From contig NZ_KE384400.1 of the NCBI RefSeq assembly GCF_000425585.1, positions 299,406-363,405 on the forward strand: 64,000 bases of DNA, given 5' to 3'. The notes under the pieces are model-generated. The model was not told the DNA's origin and made no database searches. It saw nothing but the letters and a program-made list of their open reading frames with translations. The position numbers were made by a program, and so were the translations under genes. The stretch is from Terrimonas ferruginea DSM 30193 (GTDB lineage: Bacteria; Bacteroidota; Bacteroidia; Chitinophagales; Chitinophagaceae). The first letter of the stretch is position 1; each line of letters begins with the position of its first letter. Below are positions 52,601 to 60,700 of this stretch, one piece after another.

Positions 52601-53694
52601 ACCTCGAACCGCGGTTGGTACAGCCTGCGCGATTATCGTTCAGATGGCTGGCTGCGGCTAACAATGAAAGAGAAGCTAATTCGCATCCGGCTACTTCGCC
52701 CATCTGCGGCTGGATACTTGCCAATCATCTCGATTCCAGTTTATGGATTTATGATCACGAAGGAGAGGCAATGGGTTCGCTGATACTGAGTGAGGATGCA
52801 ACACACGTGATATGGCAGGGAGTTCCCGGCAGTGATACGTTTGGTCTGAATATCCGTGAATTCTTTGCTTCTGAAAGAGGGAGAAATGCCAATCCGGAAT
52901 TGAAAAAACTGGCCATCGCACTTTTCAATAATGGCAACGGTGATTACCTGAATGCATTCATGCGTGCCAACGACATCACCTTCAATACCATTCAACCGGC
53001 GAGTTACCGGCAAACCGGCAGCAAGGCCGTCCTGCTCGGCACCCCGATCGCCGTTACGCAGGCCAGGCTCAGCCTTGATGTGAGAGGCGGTCCCGCTTAC
53101 AGCACCGGCTGGACCGATCTGCGCAACGAAGTAAACAATGGCGCACCTAAGAACGACAATGGATTTACGAAAATTAAATTTCCCGTACGGCTCGGCAACA
53201 TGGAGCAAACAGAAGATGGATTGCTGGGTTATTTTAAAGACGGCAACTACGATCAGTATTATGTCATGAAAACCAACCATCCGACCGATAAAGTAAGACA
53301 GCCGGATGAGGCAACCATTGCACTCACGCTCGACAAAGCCGCCAGCGAAACCACCATTACCATGCTCATGGATCCGCGCGGAGCGATCCATGCCACATCG
53401 GGTCTGCTGCCGGTGAAAAAGATCGATATTCCCCCGGCGCAATTTGCCGATGCATTGGAAAATCTTCTCGTTGCCTTTCTTACCACACCTGTGTTATACA
53501 ACAACAATATGCCAGCTTTCCCTGTACCGCCTGTCGGCGAAAGCGAATGGACCTGGCTGCAGAACGAATTAACCAAATGGTCGGCATCACAAACGATCAA
53601 TCCGGTAGATGATCGCGCCAACATGACTGATCCGCCACAAGAAATCCGTGAGGGATGGCTTCTCCTGAGTAATATCAACAACCAACAATCTTAA
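49639..53694 (+). CDS. Very large unrecognised protein C of six-gene cluster
   Basis: 1351 residues, no signal peptide. The N-terminal region (about 1-110) has LPVGVHLHWALPDGL and TPDRWLITRIYTD, the next QLSYQITGWYHDPVNDPL. A helical stretch (about 390-560) includes LLSETMGEDLNKLNDLQSAY. Later segments are GMKIPAQYQSYKNE-like, GWILANHLDSSLWIYDHEGE and KFPVRLGNMEQTEDGLLGYF. The composition is mixed alpha/beta without low-complexity tracts. I recognise no domain. The start lies 6 bases after gene B and 13 bases precede gene D, so it is in the same transcript. It may be a scaffold or a large surface-associated protein, but localisation signals are missing. Confidence 0.7.
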   Translation: MKKNIATTGLGLIVPMNIEALCVHTDAGAIFKPTPYNFSRLPNASNKDIPNLSERVMTGDGRVSLPVGVHLHWALPDGLTNGATPQAPEASVAFPDTPDRWLITRIYTDLTDPAKPVNRLKSWVIESNYVSTQQPDPNRESIAVPFRTEDNKAEQFRFMGRVVEYEKWAATQLLRQQNPDAPELEAAEFVEGLSAVGYGSPDFSASYQNCKSIFGFHDTEADLDKLGQNLQLSYQITGWYHDPVNDPLWQLPLQFDPAAFEALLSKVTDPASKKLLTETYTVRQPDGPYVVAPALSREKKVALGGILTDAGFSFLTYVLDQCRWSLPSGTREKDTDVTHTILSGLINNIRWNKNVSSFREISDQMNIAIGNTSSQALAALIGQVSGLPDPHNIETLLDALQLGKLKGVANIAELNRLEDLAIALHTSSYNSGEGGYIWEVRKIDDEPGKTNNLHLLSETMGEDLNKLNDLQSAYDTSVSDIEAMRSQIFMDWYRFMLIFRRGNKEPDHGMDASDIATLIMGEIDTLNQKKNNTSTKPIEEQANKIRQKLPDGYELTTASAPRYWQPAEPVILFQGKDIKPPERYGGDGRFMADKTMVCRLSPQLITAVSIPANLVGNAAELTFNKSNTPGLSQTIPLDYSEQIQALFTESLLLNQLTLAALAIANGATTNFTTASQLIKSNRLGFVTPTIIGKLTGAQAEQIRSVISEGDADFLFSLYILQNDEYVLTPPEKDLSEDQRKRLVYIFISVSASWATQLAYSGIAPSAVYFVEWDGNPWLPYSFSWNITYYPFADIQPDGKSPGKNYSPDFILDNFKLGDVSYAFKGEMKIPAQYQSYKNEIFMSPHAEENFQVQIRKFLDAQESPLDDDLRKILAALTNFPPVLSQSLNGLNSAMIMRREVMQLEIRDPAAVAPYAKFTNVDVKEAVGPMTQTAPSPGNFYNPVRAGLMSISSLTIVDVFGRNIEINTPEKLIVANNLAHKDLPVNFVYLEPRLVQPARLSFRWLAAANNEREANSHPATSPICGWILANHLDSSLWIYDHEGEAMGSLILSEDATHVIWQGVPGSDTFGLNIREFFASERGRNANPELKKLAIALFNNGNGDYLNAFMRANDITFNTIQPASYRQTGSKAVLLGTPIAVTQARLSLDVRGGPAYSTGWTDLRNEVNNGAPKNDNGFTKIKFPVRLGNMEQTEDGLLGYFKDGNYDQYYVMKTNHPTDKVRQPDEATIALTLDKAASETTITMLMDPRGAIHATSGLLPVKKIDIPPAQFADALENLLVAFLTTPVLYNNNMPAFPVPPVGESEWTWLQNELTKWSASQTINPVDDRANMTDPPQEIREGWLLLSNINNQQS

Positions 53695-53707
53695 CCGAGC
53701 ACTCTTT

Positions 53708-56512
53708 ATGAATAAAACAATAAGCGGCCAATCATTTGTTATTGTCAATAAGAATGGAGAGGCCATTCTTTACAAAACAGACAAGCCCGACTACAATGTG
53801 CTGACGCTTACGTTCACCAATCTTACCGGCGCTCCGCTCACGCTTACCGGAGGATCGCCTGTAAGAATCAGGAAAGGCGTGAGCGAAAATGCAACAGGGT
53901 CGGTCTTCAATTTCAATTTTGAAGAACTGCTGTTGCCGGAAGTGGTTGAGCATTTGCAATTGACATTGCCGCCATCCTGGAAAGCCGCCTTCCTGCCTCA
54001 ACCTGATGCCCAAACACCCGCTTCCTGGTCGATAGCTCCTGAACAGGATGTAGTGCTTGCCCCGAATGAATTCATCAAAATTGAAATACGAAATCTTGTT
54101 GTCCGTACCGTAACGCCGGGCAACTTCATGATCGCGTATGCTAACATCCCGGGATTTGTTCCGCCGCTGTTGCCGGCCACTAAGCACATGGGTATATTAA
54201 CCGTTCCCGACGACAAGTTGAAAACGCTCCCACTGGCAACGTCTTATATTAACCCGGTGCATTTCATAACGGGACAGAACCCGCCACAGCTTGCCTACGA
54301 TATCTCCAACGCCGAAACAGCCGAAGCCGTGCCTGTTTACATTACGTATGACCAGAGCGCGCCCATACAAAACGGATTTACGCTCCTGTTGAGCAATACC
54401 TCCAAAGATCCGCTGGTGCCCAACGCTTCTTCCACCGATTTTTTTACGCAGGAAGAAACCAATCCACCGGTCGTTTTTATTTCCTTTTTGTTTGGCGATG
54501 AAGACTACGCGATTACCTCGCAGCTATTAGCCGATAACAATATCAGGATTGATGTAAAGGCTACCCTGCCATGGGATCCTGTTGCACATATTGGCGGCAA
54601 TAATTTCTGGGAGTTCAATCCAAAGAATAAACAGGTAATGGAGGGATATCAAACGGTGCAATTTCCCATCAGCAAGATCATCACGCAACTGAACGTTAAT
54701 CCCGACACGATCAGCCTCATGTATGTGCAAGTCAATAATATTCCCGGCTACAACGATGCGGAATTTGTAGTGCATTTGCAGAAAAAGAAAGCCGTGGCAA
54801 AAATGCTGACACTGGAAGCCACAAAACGGGATATCAATCTCGGTGAAAATACCGCTATCAGTTGGACATCCTTTCTTGCCAAAAGGGTCACGATCGATTA
54901 CAAACTCAGAGGAGGAGAAACGGTTTTGTTAGACAGCGCGAAAGGCGAAATTAAACTGGACGGGAATAACCTGACACTTCCGAAAGCACCGAACCTGGAG
55001 CAGACAGCCATCACCGCTTCCGCTTATGGTAATAGTGACACACCTTCCACAATGGAGAAAACGATCCACGTAAATTACATACCGGCACGAATAATAAGTT
55101 TTACGGTAGGTGAATTTTTGGCGCGGGATGGCGAAGCATCCGCAGCACCAGAAAACGGGCTTCCTTTTCTGGCCAACTGGACAGTAGTTGCCGCTCAGAA
55201 ACTCATCCTCACTACTTTTCACGGCGACGTGGATGTAACGGGCCGGACCTCCTACGATCTCGGCACTACAATCGGCTATCATGTAGTGGTATTGAAGGCT
55301 TATTCCTACTATGATATCCAGCCCACTTATGTAGAAGCCAAGCAGTCGATCTGGTCTCCATACGTACCACCTCCCCATAACAATATCCCGATGCCACTGT
55401 CCGGTAATAAGCTGCAATCCTATCCGGCGATTCTTCTCAATAAACAAAAAGGCCGGGTATATGTGGCCAACTCCGGGGAGAACTTGATCTATGATATTAA
55501 CGTAAAGACGCTGGCCGTTGACAAAAAATATTCCGGCAACGTAATGCACCAGAGTAAACAGGGAGAGAAACTTTTTGTTTTTAACCCCGTTGCCGGCAGG
55601 GCGACTTTTGGCGTTACGATGTACGATACGAGCTCCGGCGCCAAATCTTCGAATACCAGTTTCTTTACACAAATAGCCGGACCTTACCCCGGGATATCGT
55701 TACGACTGACCAATGATCTTCAGCGACTGTATTACTCCTGCGAGTTTGTATACGGGCCACATTTTCTGAATGCGCAATATTTCGAGATTGATACAGGAAG
55801 AAATATCATCAACCAGGGACACGGTGTAACAGCCGCCGGCTCGCGGATATTTGCCCTGGCAATGAACAGGGCCTCAGATAAAGTATATGTGCTGCACAAT
55901 ACATCGGTTGAAATCACCAAACGTCCCGATCACCCCATCTACAAAGAAATTCCACTATACGGCGCAGAGCCGGGAATGGTAATCGAAGGCAAGCTGTCGG
56001 ATACGCTTTATGTGAATTGTCTCGGTGACAACAGGATCGTATTCATCGATACGCAACAGGACAAGGTAGTTGGCTACACCGAACTTCCGGGAAAGCCGGT
56101 CAATATGGTACTGACGCCTGATGAAAAACTGCTGATCGTGGCCTTAGGCGAAGCAAACAAAGTAGCGTTTATCGATACACAGAATCACACGATAACCTGG
56201 ACGATCGATGTGCCGGGCGCGCCCTATGGTCTTCGCACCAACGATACTGCCGACCTGCTTTTTATTGCCAGCTATTGTTCAAAAACACTTTCCATTTACG
56301 GCTTACCGACCAGGAGAATGTTAGCGGACAATATCAGTACCGGCGCTACCAAAGGAAATCCATTTGATGTAGAGGTGTACGAAGACAGTGAGATGATACG
56401 TGTGTTTGTGGCAAAAGAAGGCTGTAACACCCGGATGACCTGCAAGGATGCAACCGCCAACACTTCACTCGATGTGTCGGTATTCACTTTTAACAAGCCG
56501 GCAAAAAAGTAA
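53708..56512 (+). CDS. Protein D of six-gene cluster: beta-rich N-terminus, YVTN-type propeller C-terminus
   Basis: 934 residues, no signal peptide. The N-terminal 550 residues are beta-rich, with the opening MNKTISGQSFVIVNKNG, and include segments resembling Ig-like or carbohydrate-binding domains (LEATKRDINLGENTAISWTS). From about 570 a beta-propeller of the YVTN class follows, with blades such as KGRVYVANSGENLIYDINVK, NRIVFIDTQQDKVVGYTELP and NKVAFIDTQNHTITWTIDVP. Such propellers bind partner proteins or ligands and are seldom enzymatic. The gene lies between C and the metallo-hydrolase E with gaps of 13 and 23 bases. The role in the complex is unknown. Confidence 0.75.
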   Translation: MNKTISGQSFVIVNKNGEAILYKTDKPDYNVLTLTFTNLTGAPLTLTGGSPVRIRKGVSENATGSVFNFNFEELLLPEVVEHLQLTLPPSWKAAFLPQPDAQTPASWSIAPEQDVVLAPNEFIKIEIRNLVVRTVTPGNFMIAYANIPGFVPPLLPATKHMGILTVPDDKLKTLPLATSYINPVHFITGQNPPQLAYDISNAETAEAVPVYITYDQSAPIQNGFTLLLSNTSKDPLVPNASSTDFFTQEETNPPVVFISFLFGDEDYAITSQLLADNNIRIDVKATLPWDPVAHIGGNNFWEFNPKNKQVMEGYQTVQFPISKIITQLNVNPDTISLMYVQVNNIPGYNDAEFVVHLQKKKAVAKMLTLEATKRDINLGENTAISWTSFLAKRVTIDYKLRGGETVLLDSAKGEIKLDGNNLTLPKAPNLEQTAITASAYGNSDTPSTMEKTIHVNYIPARIISFTVGEFLARDGEASAAPENGLPFLANWTVVAAQKLILTTFHGDVDVTGRTSYDLGTTIGYHVVVLKAYSYYDIQPTYVEAKQSIWSPYVPPPHNNIPMPLSGNKLQSYPAILLNKQKGRVYVANSGENLIYDINVKTLAVDKKYSGNVMHQSKQGEKLFVFNPVAGRATFGVTMYDTSSGAKSSNTSFFTQIAGPYPGISLRLTNDLQRLYYSCEFVYGPHFLNAQYFEIDTGRNIINQGHGVTAAGSRIFALAMNRASDKVYVLHNTSVEITKRPDHPIYKEIPLYGAEPGMVIEGKLSDTLYVNCLGDNRIVFIDTQQDKVVGYTELPGKPVNMVLTPDEKLLIVALGEANKVAFIDTQNHTITWTIDVPGAPYGLRTNDTADLLFIASYCSKTLSIYGLPTRRMLADNISTGATKGNPFDVEVYEDSEMIRVFVAKEGCNTRMTCKDATANTSLDVSVFTFNKPAKK

Positions 56513-56535
56513 ACACTGATCCAACATTTTACGCT

Positions 56536-57756
56536 ATGAATATTTATACATCATTCGGCAAGGAAAGTCAATTGACGGCTACGGTATCCCAGCGTGCCAT
56601 TATCGGCGAAATGAATCTTGCCTTCATAGATATGGGACAAGGCGACTGCACCATTATCAGCTGCCCAGACAACTCTGTTTATATTATCGATTGCGGCACC
56701 ACAGCCGAGTTGTCCGACGAATCGTTCGAAGAAGCAAAAAAGCTGGTACGCAGCTGGTCGAGAGGGAAAGCCGTGAATGTTATCATGACGCATCCGGATA
56801 AAGATCATTACAATAAATTAATTGACCTGCTTTGCAGCAAACCAAAAGTCGAGGTCAATATTTTCTATTTCAGTCGTGCCCTGAGCGACAAATCACCACT
56901 TGGCTATTATAAGGAAACAGCCATGATGCGCAATATCTTTTTGTTTGGCCGCCCACTGCTGAAAGAAATAACGCTCAACGGTAAAAAGCATATATCCAAA
57001 ACATGGGCGCCTGTTTTCGACTACCAGGATCCAATCGAAAAAGATATTCCGGAAGACGGCTATGTGATCAAAAGTGGAAAAACACGCAAAGGCATCAATT
57101 GGAGTCTGACCATTATTGCCGGAAACGTGCCCACCGTGTCCCGTTCGCCCTCCACCAAAAGCAATGTGGTCAGTTTGTGTACCCTTGTCAAATTTGACAA
57201 GGATAAGTTACTGCTTACCGGTGACTCTACAGATGAAACGCTGACATACCTGTACGACAAACAAAAACCCCGCATCAAAGAAGTATCCATCTTCCAGGTT
57301 CCCCATCATGGAAGCGAAAGCAGTTTGCCAACCGAAAATTTCAAGAATTGGGTAAACCCCGAAAGCCTGCTGGTGAGCGTTGGTCTGCTGGTAACCTCCT
57401 TTAATCTTCCGCGATATGACGTGATGAGCCGGTGGCTCACCTCCTCACGCCTGCGCAATCAGCCCAGAACCTACCAATATTGGCAATATGGTATGGAAGG
57501 GTACGACAGCTTCAAAGATCTTCAACGCATCCTCGATGTAGAATGGAAAGACTACGACTGGGATCAGAACGACAGCCGCACCTTCTTCTGGCTGAAAGAC
57601 CCGAAGGATGCAGGCCCTAAAAAAAGCGGCACAGGCTTTTTCGGTTTCAGCTACAAGAACTGGTTCCTGTTCCGCGCCGAATCAAAAAAAGACCTCTACC
57701 AAACCGGCGTCATAGGTAGCTGGTTCGATGAAGATTTCGTTCCGCCGACTCTCTGA
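56536..57756 (+). CDS. Soluble ComEC/Rec2-like metallo-beta-lactamase-fold hydrolase (protein E)
   Basis: 406 residues, no membrane helix. The MBL core has all the expected metal-site elements: NLAFIDMGQGDCTII and IIDCGTT at the start, H86-P-D-K-D90-H91 in MTHPDKDHYN, G229-D230-S231 in LLTGDSTDE, and H257-H258-G-S in VPHHGSESS. This is the ComEC/Rec2-like subgroup, which includes nucleases and other phosphodiesterases, here without the transmembrane channel. Late segments are rich in Trp/Phe (GFFGFSYKNWFLFRA). As an intracellular hydrolase encoded between two giant proteins it is the only recognisable enzyme of the cluster. The substrate is unknown; a nucleic acid or a cyclic nucleotide would be consistent. 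Confidence 0.85.
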   Translation: MNIYTSFGKESQLTATVSQRAIIGEMNLAFIDMGQGDCTIISCPDNSVYIIDCGTTAELSDESFEEAKKLVRSWSRGKAVNVIMTHPDKDHYNKLIDLLCSKPKVEVNIFYFSRALSDKSPLGYYKETAMMRNIFLFGRPLLKEITLNGKKHISKTWAPVFDYQDPIEKDIPEDGYVIKSGKTRKGINWSLTIIAGNVPTVSRSPSTKSNVVSLCTLVKFDKDKLLLTGDSTDETLTYLYDKQKPRIKEVSIFQVPHHGSESSLPTENFKNWVNPESLLVSVGLLVTSFNLPRYDVMSRWLTSSRLRNQPRTYQYWQYGMEGYDSFKDLQRILDVEWKDYDWDQNDSRTFFWLKDPKDAGPKKSGTGFFGFSYKNWFLFRAESKKDLYQTGVIGSWFDEDFVPPTL

Positions 57757-57782
57757 TACGCAAAACTTAAATCACTCTACCC

Positions 57783-60700
57783 ATGTCGATCGATATTGCA
57801 AAGCTCAAAAAACTGGTTGAAGAAAGTCTGAAAGATGGCCAGTTCAGCCTCGACACAGCCAAACTGGATTCACCCGGCATTACGGTGATTGCCACAAAAT
57901 CTTTTCCCAAGGCCACACTGACCTTGTCCGGCGCCAGCATTGCGTCCGGCGACGAACAGAGCATCACTGTTAAAGGAAAAGGTTCGGATCTTCCTTTTAA
58001 AGAGATGGATGTTACGGCAAAGTTTTATATCCTGGAAGAAAATGCGGCATTGACTCTGCAGGCCTCCGGCAACGAACTGTGGACATTGAGTAAATCATTT
58101 CCGGTCCTGGAAGACACACTCGGCTCACAGGTACGATTCAGCAAAAATATTTTTTGGCTGCTCTCCGATCCTGACGATAACAAACCAGCCGGGCTCAGTT
58201 TCGATGGCCTGATCGACTTCGCCGCCAGCAGCGCGGGCATCAGCACAATCCTTGGTATCAACCAGGAAGCCTTAAACGGATCTATTACATTGAAAGATGG
58301 CGGCACGAACCTGGAGCTGATCGATCTCCGCGGCCCGGTGATTAAAAACGTAAACCTCTGGGTAAGTAAAAATACCGACATCAGTTTTGGCTTAAAAAGC
58401 GAGCTCGCCGGAGATTCTGCCACAGGAAGCACACTGCTGCCGATGTTATTTCTCACGGCTTCCGTCCCTTTTTCCGAAGGAAAATATCATCTTCCCTTGT
58501 CTGTAAGAATAACCGACCTCGAATCGTTCGTCCGCTTTGGTGCAGACATGACCGAAGTTATTAATGCATCGCTCGATGCATTAAGTGATTTCGTCGGCGG
58601 GGCAGACCTGGCTAAAACCATCCCGGCAGATTTTCATATCGAAGAATATGTACGTTTTACCGAACTGTTTATCGACTTCGATGTGCAGGGCACAAAAGTG
58701 GATATGATCGGTTTGCAGGTAGACAGCACCTCTCCCTGGAAAATTTTTACGGTAAGTTCAACCGGCAAAACTTTTACTGCAAGCGATGTATCCCTTCGCT
58801 TTAATGTATTCACTCCCTTCTCCGGTCCGAAGCCATCTTTATTCATGGGAGGAAAGATTAACCTGACAGAACGGGCTTCTATCTACGTATCTGCGGGTTA
58901 TCCGAATTTTGAAGTACAAGGTTACCTCACGGAAAAATCAGAACTGAATATCCGCGAGTTCGTGGAAAACTTCGTAGGCAAAGCCAGCGGTATCCCTGAA
59001 AATTTATACGTAGATGAATTGGGTTTCGACCTGCAGTCCGGCAATTATTCATTCGAAGTAAACATCGATGGCTACTGGCCGATCAACCTTGGACAAAGCC
59101 TCGCCCTGAGCATCGATGAATTAGGATTTTCGGTTGAGCACAATGAAGCAGAAACCAACGCCGCTTTCAACGGCACCTTCCGCATTGGCTCGGTTGATTT
59201 GTACGTTACCGCTAGTTACAATGCAACCGGTGAAACCAGCGGATGGCTGTTTACCGGTGAAACGGGTAAAGGCCAACGCATTCCTTTGGGCGAGTTTACT
59301 TCCTACCTCTCCAAAACCTTCAACGCACCACCTCCGCCGACCTGGCTGGCCGACTTTACCTTGCAAGACCTGGCTACCAGCTTCAATACACAAAACAAAG
59401 ACTTCTCTTTTTTCATTACAGGTAATATTCCTGTTGCTGCGAAAAAAGAATTTCAGCTGACCGTAGGTTTTGAAATGAAATCATTGGAAGCGGGCGGCTA
59501 TCAGCGGAAACTTTCCGGTTCATTGAATGTCGGCAAATCCGTATTTGAAATAATCGGCACTACTACGCCATCCGACAGCAGCATTCTCGCGCAATGGAAA
59601 GCAAAAGATGCTACGGGCTACCTGCAATTCGAAGACATTGCGCATGCATTTGGTATGGACAATGTACCTGCCATACCTGAAAACCTCAACCTGGCACTGA
59701 AAGAAGCAAAACTCTTTTATAATTTCACCGAAGGAAGACAGGCATTACTGGTCGCAGCCGAATCAGCCAACTTCGGCACGGCTATATTTGTCGCCAAAAA
59801 AATAAACGACGCCTGGACCTATGTGATCGGTGTGGATATCAAGATCAATATCACGCTTGCGCAACTGCCGCTGGTAGGTGATGACCTCGAAAAAATAGCC
59901 GGCCCCTCCGGACTGAATGGCTTCAAACTTATTGTTGCCACTAAAAAAATAGAAGCGTCGATTGTAAAAGAATTCAATTTACTTATTAAAGAACAGGGTG
60001 GCGAAGCTTATCCGCAACTGCCCGACATGCCCGAAGGCATAGAAGCAGGTGCATATTGCGCGTTGGAATTGCAGCTTGGCAGCGACAACAAATTCGACGT
60101 ACAACTCAATACCGCTGATAAGAAAAAACTGTTGCTGATGGCCGCGGCGGAAACAGCGGACAATTCGGCCAATGCGTATTGGGTCGATCTGCAGCGAACG
60201 ATCGGTCCTCTCTATTTCGATCGTGCCGGCATATCGTACCGCAATGGCCGCGTAGCATTGCTACTGGATGCCTCACTGGTATTTACTGCATTAAAAATCG
60301 ACCTCATTCAACTGGGAGTCAGCAACCCGCTCAACAAATTTGACCCGGACTTTGAATTGGCGGGATTGAATATCGCCTTCAGCAGCGGACCGGTACAAAT
60401 ATCCGGCGGCTTCCTCAAACAGGTAGTGGATGGTGTTACGGAATATAACGGCTCTGCCCTTATAGGTGTGAAAGCATTTTCGCTTTCTGCATTGGGTTCT
60501 TATGCGTCGAAGGACGGGCATCCTTCGTTGTTTATTTTTGCGCTGATGACTGCACCGCCACTCGGCGGCGATCCGGCTTTTTTCATTACCGGGCTTGCCG
60601 GCGGATTTGGCTACAACCGTGGTCTGAAACTTCCGACCATCGATACGGTCACAAAATTCCCACTCACTTCAGGATTTGTACCCGGCCAGTCCGGTCCCTT

